Shown here: piece by piece, positions 8,292 to 17,285 of the stretch | Layout: every line of letters begins with the position of its first letter | Numbering within the stretch: the first letter of the stretch is position 1 | Assembly: GCA_013373375.1 (NCBI GenBank) | Contig: JABXHY010000024.1 | Coordinates: forward strand, 124,001-188,000 | Origin: Gammaproteobacteria bacterium | GTDB taxonomy: Bacteria; Pseudomonadota; Gammaproteobacteria; Enterobacterales; Kangiellaceae | Direction of reading: 5' to 3' | Length of the DNA stretch: 64,000 nucleotides | Position numbers and translations under genes: made by a program | The notes under the pieces: generated by a model | What the model was told of the DNA's origin: nothing | Databases searched by the model: none | The model's input: the letters and a program-made list of their open reading frames with translations, nothing else

Positions 8292-11200
8292 ATGAAGCTC
8301 ACTAAGCTAGCTATGCGTCGCCCTGTTACAACGATGATGTTCTTTTTATGCTTTCTCGTCACAGGAGCAATGACATCAAAATTGTTGCCCTTGGAATATT
8401 TTCCGGCGATAAGTTTTCCCGGCATTTTCATTCAAGTGCCTTATCCGAATTCATCTGCTGAAGAAATCGAAGAGACAATTACTCGGCCAATGGAAGAAGT
8501 ATTGGCGACGATGAGTTCAATTAAGACGTTATACTCCACAACGACTGATAATAATGCACAAATTTTTCTTCAGTTTGACTGGGAGCAAAACGCCAGAATC
8601 AAAGGCGTTGAAGCGCGAGAGAAAATTGATGCTATTCGTGGTGAGTTACCACAAGATATGCAGCGATATTTTGTTTTTACTGGCGGAACAGGAGACATGC
8701 CGGTATTGCAGTTGAGGATTTCGTCGCAAAGAGATTTATCAAACGCTTATGATTTACTCGATCGAAAATTAAAACGACCCATTGAAAGAATCGATGGCGT
8801 ATCAAAAGTTGATTTGTACGGCGTGGATAAACGTCAAATAAAAATTCAACTAAATGCTGATCGAATAACGGCTCATAATATTGACTTGAATGATCTCAAT
8901 CGTCGTCTCCAGCAAGAGAACTTTTCTCTTTCAGCTGGATTAATAACAGATGGTAATTTTCGGTATCGGGTTAAGCCTCAAGGGGAGTACGCAAGTATTG
9001 AGGACATCGAAAACTTGGTCATCAACCAACAAGGACTTCGATTGTCGGATATTGCCGAAATTGTGAGAGAGCAGCCAATAGCATTTGAAGGACGTCATTT
9101 AGATGGCGATTATGCTATAGGGATGAGTGTTACCCGTGAAGCTAATGCAAATTTAGTTGAAGTTGCGACACAAGTGATAGCCGCGATCGAAGCTGCCGAG
9201 AGTGATCCTGCTTTTGAGGGAATAAAGCTTTTCACAATGGATAATCAAGCAGAAGGGGTTACCAGTTCATTAAGAGATATTAGTTACTCAGGTATTATCG
9301 GATTTGTTTTATCCATTGTCGTCTTGTACTTCTTTCTTCGAGAAATAACGTCAACTTTAATAGTCGCATTAGCCGTTCCTTTTTCATTGACTATCACATT
9401 GGCGTTTATGTTTTTCTTAGATGTTTCATTGAATATACTCTCCATGATGGGATTGATGTTGGCAATTGGTATGTTAGTCGATAATGCGGTGGTCGTGACT
9501 GAGTCAATTTTTCGATATCAAGAAAAGTACCCTGATGATAACCAAAAGGCGATAAGTCTTGGGGTCAAAGAAGTTGGTACTGCTGTGTTTGCTGGAACCA
9601 TTACTACTGCGATTGTATTTCTACCGAATATCGTCGGTGAGAAAGTAGACGTGACAGTATTTTTAAGTCATGTTGCAACAACCATCGTCATTGCTCTGGG
9701 CGCATCTCTTTTTATTGCGTTAACGGTTATTCCGTTATTGTTGTCAAAGTTCAAAATTAAAAACTTGGAAAAATCTAGCCCATTCATCAATCGATTAACG
9801 ATAAGGTATGAGAAGTTTTTACGATGGTCTTTGTCGAGGCCTAAACTATCAGGTCTCATGGCTCTTTTGATAGTTTGTAGCGTAGCTATCCCTGCTCAAT
9901 TTGTGACAAAAGATAATTATGTCGACGATACTAAGAGAAGGTTATTTTTGCCGTACAACATTGACAGTCAATATACGATAGAGCGAGTCGAAAAAGCCGT
10001 CGATACTATTGAAGGCTTTTTGTATTCTCATCAAGATGAGCTTGATATTGATACTGTCTACAGTTATTACCGTAGTGATTTAGCACAGTCGACAATTCTA
10101 TTGAAAGAGAAAGAAGGGGCAACAAAATCGGTTACTGAAATTCGAGACTTTATTGAGAAAAACCTTCCTAAAATTGCTATTGGCAATCCTACGTTTGAAC
10201 GAAATCGTGGACAGCAAGAAGGCGTGAAAATATATGTATCTGGAGACTCAACTGAAGTGTTGCGTGACTTAAGTAATGAAGTTGCTCGAGTGATTAATAC
10301 CGTTGATGGCGTTTATGACGCGAGATCAGAGGCGACATCGAAAGATAGAGAAGTGCAGGTAATCGTGAATCGTGTGAAAGCGCAAACTGTGGGACTTGAT
10401 CCTTCACAGGTAGCGTCAATGATTGCAATTGCAATGCGCGGTCAACCGTTACGTTCTTATCGCGGTAATGACCGTGAAGTTGACATGATACTTGAATTTG
10501 GAAAGCAGGACAGACAGTCTTTAGGCGACTTAAAGCATTTAATGATCCCGCGTCCTGGTCAAGATGCCGTTCCACTTTCAAGCATTGCAGAATTTAATAT
10601 CAAACAGGCTTCAAATACGATTCAGAGGAGAGATCGAAGAACCAGTATCGGCATCGTTGCCAATTTAGATGAGGGCATTACTCTCGATCAGGCAAAAGAA
10701 AAAATCAAAGAAGTAATGAAAACGGTTTCATTACCCAGTGGCTATCAATGGAATTTAGGGCAGGCGTTTCAGCGTGAGCAAGATGCAGATAACGTTATGC
10801 TGTGGAATATGCTTTTGGCTATTTTAATGATTTTCGTGGTGATGGCCGCATTGTTTGAGTCGATTTTATTTCCACTTGCTGTGATCAGTTCTATTCTCTA
10901 TGCAGTTGTAGGAGTGTTTTGGTTTTTCTTTTTAACCGGAACTCAGTTTTCCGTTATGGCTATGATTGGTATTTTAGTGCTGATGGGCGTTGTCGTTAAT
11001 AATGGTATTGTTTTAGTTGATCATATTAACCATTTGAGAAGCACAGGTTTTGCACGTCACGATGCCATTGTGCAAGCGGGGAAAGATCGAATTCGACCAA
11101 TATTGATGACCGTTGCGACGACTATCTTAGGACTCATTCCGCTAAGTGTTGGTGATACTACTATTGGTGGTGATTCAAATTCACCGCCTTATTATCCAAT

Positions 11201-11354
11201 GGCTAGGGCTGTCATAGGTGGATTAGCATTTTCAACTATTGTGAGCTTATTGATATTACCGACCATCTATATAGGGTTGGATAATCTCAGCCGTTGGGGA
11301 CAAAATTCATGGCGAAGTGCAGGTGTGGTTAGACGACGTTTTATCAAAGAATAG
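8292..11354 (+). CDS. RND efflux permease, second of two
   Basis: A second full-length RND permease (1020 residues), clearly different in sequence from its upstream neighbour. TM4 carries AIGMLVDNAVVVTES, again Asp-Asn instead of Asp-Asp. The ATG at 8292 is chosen over the track start at 8259 because GGGG lies a few bases before it and MKLTKLAMRRPVTTMMFF is the normal RND N-terminus; this leaves 10 bases between the two permease genes. One adaptor followed by two permeases resembles the MdtABC arrangement, where the two permeases form a mixed trimer. Substrate is unknown. Confidence 0.93.
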   Translation: MKLTKLAMRRPVTTMMFFLCFLVTGAMTSKLLPLEYFPAISFPGIFIQVPYPNSSAEEIEETITRPMEEVLATMSSIKTLYSTTTDNNAQIFLQFDWEQNARIKGVEAREKIDAIRGELPQDMQRYFVFTGGTGDMPVLQLRISSQRDLSNAYDLLDRKLKRPIERIDGVSKVDLYGVDKRQIKIQLNADRITAHNIDLNDLNRRLQQENFSLSAGLITDGNFRYRVKPQGEYASIEDIENLVINQQGLRLSDIAEIVREQPIAFEGRHLDGDYAIGMSVTREANANLVEVATQVIAAIEAAESDPAFEGIKLFTMDNQAEGVTSSLRDISYSGIIGFVLSIVVLYFFLREITSTLIVALAVPFSLTITLAFMFFLDVSLNILSMMGLMLAIGMLVDNAVVVTESIFRYQEKYPDDNQKAISLGVKEVGTAVFAGTITTAIVFLPNIVGEKVDVTVFLSHVATTIVIALGASLFIALTVIPLLLSKFKIKNLEKSSPFINRLTIRYEKFLRWSLSRPKLSGLMALLIVCSVAIPAQFVTKDNYVDDTKRRLFLPYNIDSQYTIERVEKAVDTIEGFLYSHQDELDIDTVYSYYRSDLAQSTILLKEKEGATKSVTEIRDFIEKNLPKIAIGNPTFERNRGQQEGVKIYVSGDSTEVLRDLSNEVARVINTVDGVYDARSEATSKDREVQVIVNRVKAQTVGLDPSQVASMIAIAMRGQPLRSYRGNDREVDMILEFGKQDRQSLGDLKHLMIPRPGQDAVPLSSIAEFNIKQASNTIQRRDRRTSIGIVANLDEGITLDQAKEKIKEVMKTVSLPSGYQWNLGQAFQREQDADNVMLWNMLLAILMIFVVMAALFESILFPLAVISSILYAVVGVFWFFFLTGTQFSVMAMIGILVLMGVVVNNGIVLVDHINHLRSTGFARHDAIVQAGKDRIRPILMTVATTILGLIPLSVGDTTIGGDSNSPPYYPMARAVIGGLAFSTIVSLLILPTIYIGLDNLSRWGQNSWRSAGVVRRRFIKE

Positions 11355-11366
11355 ACATCAACTGTG

Positions 11367-12206
11367 TTATCGAAATTGAGCTACGTAATCGGCTATCAGT
11401 TGGTGTTTTTCAGGATCTTCATCCATTAGAGTGATGGACAGTTGAATCAGTGCACAGTCGGGTTTATTTTCGGTTGCCTTTATTGAGTGAATAAACCCAT
11501 TGATTCTCATTACCTGCGATTGATTGTCCTGCTTGAACTCAATATCGAGAGATACATGCTCCAGTAACCCTGGTACGTAATCATCTCGCTTAAAAATCCC
11601 TTCGCAATTACTTTTATCTAGGTTTTTAATAGCACATCGAACACTACCTTCAGGTGTGCGCACAATTGCAACGCCTTTTGGTAGTGGTTGTTTTGAGCTT
11701 GTCGCTTGCTTTGAGCTTTTAGACAGATTTTGCGTCGATGTATTCGACGTAGATTTACTACCCGTTAACACTTCTAAAGATGAAGACGCGGCTCTTTCAG
11801 GTTTTGCCATTCGACCACTTATGCCATGCCTCTTAAGCGCCTTTTCTACTTTTTCTGAAAACTGCTGTCGGTTAAAAGGTTTTACTAAATAGTCACTTAC
11901 TCCAGCTTGAATGGCTTCCATGACATACTCTTTGTCGCCCCTGCTAGTGACCATAACAAAGGGGAGGTTTTTATATCTTTCTTCACCTCTAATCCATTCC
12001 AGAAGCTCTAATCCATTCATTTCTGGCATTTCCCAATCGCAAAGCACTAAATCTATTTCTTGGTGAAGCAATACTGATTTCCCAGACTGGCCATTATGAG
12101 CATCGAAAAGCTTGGCTCCCGGAAAGTAATCTCTGACGAATTTCTTTATGAGGTCTCGTATCATACTGGCATCATCGATCACCAGAATGTTAAATGATTT
12201 CATCAT
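11367..12206 (-). CDS. response regulator with C-terminal PilZ-like domain
   Basis: Residues 1-125 form a CheY-like receiver: acidic pocket D11/D12, phospho-acceptor D57 (LVLCDWEMPEMNG), Thr/Ser near 87 (MVTSRG) and a conserved Lys (DYLVKPFN). A Ser/Thr/Lys-rich linker (about 130-175) leads to a C-terminal domain with R-rich start (GSVRCAIKNLDKSNCEGIF) that looks like PilZ, the c-di-GMP-binding fold, although a full RxxxR/DxSxxG pattern is not clear. Such proteins link phosphorelay input to motility or surface behaviour. No kinase gene is adjacent. It converges with the RND operon with 12 bases between stops and no obvious terminator. Confidence 0.85.
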   Translation of the reverse strand: MMKSFNILVIDDASMIRDLIKKFVRDYFPGAKLFDAHNGQSGKSVLLHQEIDLVLCDWEMPEMNGLELLEWIRGEERYKNLPFVMVTSRGDKEYVMEAIQAGVSDYLVKPFNRQQFSEKVEKALKRHGISGRMAKPERAASSSLEVLTGSKSTSNTSTQNLSKSSKQATSSKQPLPKGVAIVRTPEGSVRCAIKNLDKSNCEGIFKRDDYVPGLLEHVSLDIEFKQDNQSQVMRINGFIHSIKATENKPDCALIQLSITLMDEDPEKHQLIADYVAQFR

Positions 12207-12270
12207 CTTGCCTTTTTAAAGGAGGATCAATTAAGTGTAGACGAAATCCCTACAATTATTGCCCGGTTAA

Positions 12271-12777
12271 TCAGGCAATCAGTGTGATTGGTCGCTGCAT
12301 TATGTAATCGTCCATGACATAGCCTGCTCCTATATCAAAAACAGCTTCATCTGTTACGGTGAACCCAAGTTTTTTATAAGCAGCTATTGAGCTAGAGTTG
12401 TATTTGTTGACGGTGAGCTCGATCACATTGCAGTGATGCTTAACTCCCCAATCGCTGATGAATTCTAGGGCATTGTGAGCGAAACCTTTTCCACGACAAG
12501 CTTTATCGATATAAAGTTTACTAAGAAAAAGAGTTTGTTCATTTTGTTTAAATGATAGATAACCAATTAATTGACTAGCAGTTAAGATGGAATAATAACG
12601 ATAGTTTTCACGAGCAATTTGTTCCTGCATTGCGCTTATTGTTTGGAAGTTACTTAGCATATACTGAACTTGTTCGGGTCCAATGATGGGTGTGTAATGT
12701 TCTTCCCAAATTTTAGCCGCTAATTTTTCAATCGCGGTAAGCTGTTCGATAGAATTGGCTATTTCAATTTGTATCAT
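12271..12777 (-). CDS. GNAT family N-acetyltransferase
   Basis: Acetyl-CoA-dependent N-acyltransferase of 168 residues. The central part has the GNAT acetyl-CoA loop: LSKLYIDKACRGKGFAHNAL (motif A, R/Q-x-x-G-x-G/A variant), then the strand VIELTVNKYNSSSIAAYKKLGF typical of motif B. The track start (12816) has no ribosome site; the ATG at 12777 has AAGGA eight bases before it and begins with MIQIEIANS, so it is preferred. Acceptor substrate cannot be told. A near-palindromic site (12833-12848) lies 56 bases upstream. Confidence 0.88.
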   Translation of the reverse strand: MIQIEIANSIEQLTAIEKLAAKIWEEHYTPIIGPEQVQYMLSNFQTISAMQEQIARENYRYYSILTASQLIGYLSFKQNEQTLFLSKLYIDKACRGKGFAHNALEFISDWGVKHHCNVIELTVNKYNSSSIAAYKKLGFTVTDEAVFDIGAGYVMDDYIMQRPITLIA

Positions 12778-12832
12778 AGGTAAAATCCTTGCAGTACTTC
12801 TAAACGAATTTTTCATTAAATGAATCAGAAAG

Positions 12833-12848
12833 CTACTTGTATAAGTAG
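12833..12848. promoter_or_regulatory. inverted repeat CTACTT-GTAT-AAGTAG (possible LexA-type operator)
   Basis: A perfect 6-bp inverted repeat with a 4-base spacer, 56 bases before the GNAT start. The core on the minus strand (CTTATACAAG) recurs, slightly altered, upstream of yebG (18890-18907) and at 56346-56357. Because yebG is a standard SOS gene, LexA is a candidate binder, but the local LexA consensus is not known to me. Confidence 0.4.
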
Positions 12849-13062
12849 TTATCTGTTGTTACACTGTAATCGGTTGCTTAACTCCAGATTAGGCAATTCA
12901 TTGATATGAGTGAAAAAAGATCGCCTTAGTATAGGGTGGAAGCATAACGGTATTTTCAGAAATAATCCCGCTCTAGTATCAATCCTCTTCTAGAGAATTA
13001 TGTCAAAACGGATTTTGCTTAATTTGCTGAAAAAATATACTGAGTTGCGTTCAAGTAGTGGT

Positions 13063-13094
13063 AAAAACCTCGATATTTGATTATCGAGGTTTTT
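13063..13094. terminator. strong intrinsic terminator in a divergent intergenic region
   Basis: AAAAACCTCGATA and TATCGAGGTTTTT pair over 13 bp with a 6-base loop. It lies between genes that point away from each other (GNAT minus, DUF6249 plus), so it terminates no annotated CDS. The 404-bp gap (12778-13181) has no convincing ORF, so an untranslated RNA ending here is possible. Confidence 0.8.
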
Positions 13095-13181
13095 ATTTTT
13101 CTCAGGATTCGCATCCAAATACCTTTCAAGATGTCTCTAATAAGAAGACCTACTATTTAAAAGAGAGAAGAGAGAGCAGTT

Positions 13182-13544
13182 ATGGATTCTGGTATATTAA
13201 TTCCAATTACACTATTCATCACCGTTGCGGCAGTTTTGATCGTAGCAATAGTGCTTGGCCACAAATCAAAAGCATCTGTGCAAGAGACCATTCGACAGTC
13301 AATCGAGCAAGGCCACCAGATAACGCCTGAATTATTGGCTAAACTTGGTAGTACCCACTCCCCAAAAGTGAAAGACTTACGTCGCGGCATTGTTATTTTT
13401 TCTTTAGGTCTCGCTGCAATGGCGGCAGGGCTTATTGTTAATGATCCAGATGCGACAGTTGGGATTATGATGATTGGAGTATTTCCATTGTTTATTGGAG
13501 CAGGCTTTCTGCTGGTTTGGAAACTTAATCGTTATAATGATTAA
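13182..13544 (+). CDS. DUF6249-like inner-membrane protein
   Basis: A 120-residue protein with one N-terminal membrane segment (about 5-25), a short soluble stretch with VQETIRQSIEQGHQITPELLAKLG, and two C-terminal membrane segments (about 68-86 and 91-113). This pattern matches what I recall of DUF6249 proteins, often found beside ECF sigma factors. GAGAG precedes the ATG. The ECF sigma factor gene follows 65 bases downstream, so the membrane protein may act in the same response. No enzymatic motif is visible. Confidence 0.75.
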   Translation: MDSGILIPITLFITVAAVLIVAIVLGHKSKASVQETIRQSIEQGHQITPELLAKLGSTHSPKVKDLRRGIVIFSLGLAAMAAGLIVNDPDATVGIMMIGVFPLFIGAGFLLVWKLNRYND

Positions 13545-13557
13545 GAGAGTAATCATA

Positions 13558-13623
13558 GTGCACGAGTTAACTGATATTGAAATGATGAGCCAATTAAGTT
13601 TCCTCAAATATGCAGACAGATGA
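13558..13623 (+). CDS. possible 21-codon leader ORF overlapping the sigma factor start
   Basis: GTG at 13558, preceded by AAGAGAG, opens a 21-codon frame that ends at TGA 13621-13623. It overlaps the first 14 bases of the sigma factor gene in another frame. The sigma ATG itself has no good ribosome site (TTTCCTCAAAT before it), so re-initiation from this small ORF could drive its translation. This is inference; the ORF may also be chance. Confidence 0.3.
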   Translation: MHELTDIEMMSQLSFLKYADR

Positions 13624-14143
13624 ACAATTAATCAGCCTCGTTGTATCGATTGACGATCGCGAGGCATTTAGCGTTTTAGTGAAACGTCATCAGTCGGCAT
13701 TAAGACAATTTCTCCGACGAGTTTCTGGCGGTGATTACGCTCTGTCCGATGATATTGCGCAAGACAGTTTTATATTGGCGTACGAAAAGTTAGCTCAATT
13801 TTCGAATCAGGGGAGTTTTGCCGCATGGCTTAGAACTTTGGCATATCGCCGGTTTTTAAGAGTGGTACAAACCGGAGCTAGCCGATTTGAGTGTTCTTCA
13901 GATATGGCAGATCTTTCGTTAAAACACGATGATGCCGTTGAAGCCGATATAGCTGCGGAAAAGCTAATGCAACAGTTAATAGTTGAGCACAGGGTAGCAC
14001 TTACTTTAAGTTATAGTGAGGGAATGAGCCATCCTGAAATCTCGCAAATTACAGGATGGCCGCTGGGAACGGTCAAATCCCATATAGCGAGAGCAAAACA
14101 GGAGTTAAAGCGATATTTGGAAAGGCCACAGCAGGTGGCGTAA
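13610..14143 (+). CDS. ECF-type sigma-70 family RNA polymerase sigma factor
   Basis: A 177-residue sigma factor with only regions 2 and 4, as in group 4 (ECF) sigmas. Region 2 is at about 15-85 (FSVLVKRHQSALRQFLRR, DDIAQDSFILAYEKL, FAAWLRTLAYRRFLR). Region 4 is at about 120-170 with the -35 reading helix-turn-helix (MSHPEISQITGWPLGTVKSH). It recruits RNA polymerase to a specific promoter set. Neighbours are a DUF6249 membrane protein upstream and a 97-residue membrane protein downstream, which might serve as anti-sigma or sensor parts, though neither has a recognisable zinc-binding anti-sigma motif. Confidence 0.9.
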   Translation: MQTDEQLISLVVSIDDREAFSVLVKRHQSALRQFLRRVSGGDYALSDDIAQDSFILAYEKLAQFSNQGSFAAWLRTLAYRRFLRVVQTGASRFECSSDMADLSLKHDDAVEADIAAEKLMQQLIVEHRVALTLSYSEGMSHPEISQITGWPLGTVKSHIARAKQELKRYLERPQQVA

Positions 14144-14193
14144 GCATTTTGAAAAGTTTTTACCTTAATTTGTACCTAGATATAGGAGGCAAG

Positions 14194-14487
14194 ATGATTC
14201 AGTCAATTAATTCTTTACTTCAGTACCATCAGAGTCTTGTATCTAATGAGTTTGTTTCTCGTGTACTAGAGTCCGTCGCTCACCGACAGTTGCGTAGATC
14301 TATCATATTATCGATTTTTACCTTTTTGGGAATGTTGTCCGCTGCAGTTGGATTAACTTTATTTATGGATAGTTTGTTGCTCAGTTTACCAAGTTACTTC
14401 AATTTTAGTCCTATAATGATTAGTGTAATGGTGATAGGCCTAGCAGCGATTTTTTGGGATGGAATTGTAGAGTTAATGGCGGCTTGA
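14194..14487 (+). CDS. small membrane protein downstream of the sigma factor
   Basis: The track ORF (14056 start) overlaps the sigma gene; the real start is the ATG at 14194, with TAGGAGG eight bases upstream. The 97-residue product starts MIQSINSLLQYHQSLVSNEF, has a basic stretch (HRQLRRS) and then two membrane segments (about 35-55 and 70-92). It is probably cotranscribed with the sigma factor 50 bases upstream. It could be the membrane tether or anti-sigma partner, but no family is recognised. Confidence 0.7.
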   Translation: MIQSINSLLQYHQSLVSNEFVSRVLESVAHRQLRRSIILSIFTFLGMLSAAVGLTLFMDSLLLSLPSYFNFSPIMISVMVIGLAAIFWDGIVELMAA

Positions 14488-14712
14488 TATCTCATAATTG
14501 GATTGTGAAAATTCACACTGGAGGTGAATTGTCTGCTTGTCACCTATTATCATTAGGCTTGTAGGAACTTTTCAATTATCCTACGAGATAAGATTTAATA
14601 CTGTTCCACATCAATGCTAGAATAAAACTCTTAGGTTGTATCTCCTTGAAAACAATAAAAAAAACTGAAGAATTTGGATTCTATTGCTTATCGAGATTGA
14701 GTGTTCTAGATA

Positions 14713-16827
14713 ATGAGTGAGTGGCCAACTGAAAACACTGAACTTATTGACGAGCAAGAGCTCTACGATGATTGGGTGTCACACCCTATTCGTATTGGCG
14801 ATTATTTAATCAATTTTAACGATAAAACTGTCACGACTCCTACCAAAGAAGTCCGAAATATAACACCGAACTCCATTCGTTTACTTTTGTTGTTGCTGCA
14901 CAATGCGAATACCTATGTGTCATTGCAGGACATCCATAAATTTATTTATGGCAATCAGTACAAAGACGATTCATCTACGCGTAAGCAGGTCACCGCACTT
15001 AGAAAGTTATTTGATGACACCGATAAAGAAAAACGATTTATCGAAAACAAGTTAGGACATGGATATCGCTTAGTTGCGCCAGTAGACTTTATTGAAGACG
15101 AAAAACAAAGGCGCTCAAGAGATAAGTATTATTGGGCGGCTGGTGCTGCTTTGTTTTCACTAGGTGTCGCTGTCGTGCTTGGATGGTGGTGGACGGCTAA
15201 ACAGCTGGCCTCGCAAAACTATATTGAACAAAGTGATGACTACGCTCGTCCCGTTCCCGTGAGTCACTTTAAAGGAATTGAAAATTATCCTTCGATTTCA
15301 GATGACCAGCGCTGGCTTTTATTCAACCATAAACCCGAAGGAAAAGATCTCTGGCAAATTTATGTTAGAGACATGGTGAGCGGCGAGTTGACGCAACTTA
15401 GCATTGATAGTAGCTACGAAAGAATTCCCAAGTGGTCTTATGGCCACACATTTGTATTTTCACGGTTTGATGGCAATGACTGTCATTTTTACGCTGCTGA
15501 CTTTTCGCCTTTAACCAAAAAAGTAAGTAATGAGCGAAAATTGGTGGAGTGCAGTAAAAAATCTCCCAATGCACAAGGCCACATGTGGGAAGATGGAACC
15601 GGCATGTATTTCAATCGAGCTAATTCAGTCAACGATCCTTTTGTCATTTATTCATATTCATTCGCCACTCAAAAAAGCTGGCCGATTGCTTCACCACCAC
15701 CGAGTGGCAAAGGCGATTACTTTTTCTCAGTTAGTGAGAACGGAAAATACTTAGCGGTTCTGCGAAACAAAAACTGGTCGCAAACGGAAGTTTGGATGTA
15801 TGACACTACAACGTGGGAAACTGAGCTAATCGATACGGTGAATGCGGTTCTGCATACGGTAGAGTGGGTGGTCAACCAAAGTATTGTTTATCGAAATGAT
15901 TTCAACGAGATAATGAAGTACGATTTGAAAGATCGAAAACGTAATGTAGTGTTGCGACCAGCTTTACCTGTTTATGCGCCACTGCTCTTGAAGTCGGAAG
16001 ATATTATTTATACATCAGGTTCTTACTTCAAAAGCGACCTGGTTAAACACGACTTGCAACATTCCAAAGTTACAAAAGTAGAAAGTTCTTCATATGATGA
16101 TTTTCTTCCCGCAGTTAGTAGAGATGGTCAATCCCTCGCCTGGGTTTCGAATCGTACTGGGGTATTTCAAATCTGGTTTAAATCAGAAGGAAAAAAAGCG
16201 TTACCTCTTACAAATTTAAAGCGAAACTTAAAATTCACTGATTTATCGATTTCACCCAACGGACAGTTCGTTGGAGGAACCACAAATGGGAAGTGGTTCA
16301 TTATTGAAATAAACAGTCGGGAAATTTTGTGGAGTGATTCAGAACTTTACTATAAGAACTTTCAATGGCGTCATGACAGCCAGTCGGCTTACCTTGCAGT
16401 AAAACATATGGAGCAGTGGAAGCAAGTAATTGTAGATATTAACGGACAGTATTCTGAGCCAAAAAATCTACCTACAGATGCTTTTATTGTTGCTGAAGTA
16501 TCGGAGTCTCTGCATTACGTTGCTTCTTTTCAAACCAATGGTTTCTGGAGAGTTAAAGCAGACAATGGCAAAGAGCAAAGTTTCTTTGAAACGGATCAAA
16601 CCATCAATAAAACGGGTAGATGGTGTGTTACTGATAAAGCTATTTATTATATTCAAGGCGATAAAGTCTTAAGACTTGGTCATGAAGAGCAGGAACCCAT
16701 TGAAATTGAAAATAAACTGGTGGGATCCCGTATTACTTTACCGAATGATGAGTCATGGTTTATCAGTACACAGACGATCGAAGGAGAAGTGGACCTGATT
16801 GAACAGGTTAAAATTCGTTCAAATTAA
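14713..16827 (+). CDS. CadC-like membrane transcription regulator with WD40/PD40-type periplasmic sensor
   Basis: A 704-residue one-piece sensor-regulator. Residues 25-125 form an OmpR/PhoB-type winged helix (ITPNSIRLLLLLLHNANTYV, then RKQVTALRKLF and the wing ENKLGHGYRLVAPV). One membrane span follows (about 141-161, ending GWWW). The periplasmic part (about 180-704) has repeated beta-propeller blades of the TolB/PD40 type: YPSISDDQRWLLFNH, FLPAVSRDGQSLAWVSNRTG, LSISPNGQFVGGTT. By analogy with CadC/ToxR it would bind DNA from the membrane when the propeller senses a ligand or envelope state. It lies upstream of two paralogous small peptides, which may be its targets or ligands. Confidence 0.87.
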   Translation: MSEWPTENTELIDEQELYDDWVSHPIRIGDYLINFNDKTVTTPTKEVRNITPNSIRLLLLLLHNANTYVSLQDIHKFIYGNQYKDDSSTRKQVTALRKLFDDTDKEKRFIENKLGHGYRLVAPVDFIEDEKQRRSRDKYYWAAGAALFSLGVAVVLGWWWTAKQLASQNYIEQSDDYARPVPVSHFKGIENYPSISDDQRWLLFNHKPEGKDLWQIYVRDMVSGELTQLSIDSSYERIPKWSYGHTFVFSRFDGNDCHFYAADFSPLTKKVSNERKLVECSKKSPNAQGHMWEDGTGMYFNRANSVNDPFVIYSYSFATQKSWPIASPPPSGKGDYFFSVSENGKYLAVLRNKNWSQTEVWMYDTTTWETELIDTVNAVLHTVEWVVNQSIVYRNDFNEIMKYDLKDRKRNVVLRPALPVYAPLLLKSEDIIYTSGSYFKSDLVKHDLQHSKVTKVESSSYDDFLPAVSRDGQSLAWVSNRTGVFQIWFKSEGKKALPLTNLKRNLKFTDLSISPNGQFVGGTTNGKWFIIEINSREILWSDSELYYKNFQWRHDSQSAYLAVKHMEQWKQVIVDINGQYSEPKNLPTDAFIVAEVSESLHYVASFQTNGFWRVKADNGKEQSFFETDQTINKTGRWCVTDKAIYYIQGDKVLRLGHEEQEPIEIENKLVGSRITLPNDESWFISTQTIEGEVDLIEQVKIRSN

Positions 16828-16976
16828 GATTTTAGAACAAAAATGGCGATTTTTTAATCAAGAATATCTCAAAATTCACATAATTTTCCCGACATTTGCA
16901 CAGCTATTTTTTTTCATTTCACGTAATTTGTTAATCATGTTTTCTTATCTTATGTAATCCATCGAGGCTGTTTATC

Positions 16977-17159
16977 ATGATTAATTTAAATATTTTTGTA
17001 GTTTTATTATCTCTTATGCAAGGCGACGCTAACTTGGGAGCTGGTGGACAAGCCGAACCTATGTTTGATGAGCCACAAATTGTTGGGCCAAAGAATCCTG
17101 AACCAGTTATTCAAGAGTGCGTTGAGTGGCCAATATGTCCACCTGATCAAACGAACTAA
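16977..17159 (+). CDS. small secreted-type peptide A, conserved Cys/Trp/Pro tail
   Basis: A 60-residue peptide with a hydrophobic N-terminus (MINLNIFVVLLSLMQGD), an Ala/Gly/Gln/Glu middle and the C-terminal block ECVEWPICPPDQ. GAGG lies nine bases before the ATG within GAGGCTGT, a string also found before the paralogue at 17286. The N-terminus is signal-like but lacks the usual positive charges, so the export route is unclear. The two Cys (spacing CxxxxxC) could form a disulfide loop around Trp-Pro. Sequence conservation with the paralogue at both ends, with a divergent middle, shows it is translated and selected. No known family is recognised. Confidence 0.8.
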   Translation: MINLNIFVVLLSLMQGDANLGAGGQAEPMFDEPQIVGPKNPEPVIQECVEWPICPPDQTN

Positions 17160-17285
17160 GAGCGCTATTGCAATAAGAGCAATCAAGTTTTATGCAGTGT
17201 GTTTTTTGCACAAATTGTGTAAAACCAAGAAGTTACAAATATTTCACTAGTGGAATTGAAGCTGGCACAATGAGGCTGTACTAAT

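Noticed and set aside
13058-13330. 90-codon ORF over the orphan terminator and the DUF6249 start
   Set aside because: It reads through a strong terminator stem and is out of frame with the better-supported membrane protein gene.
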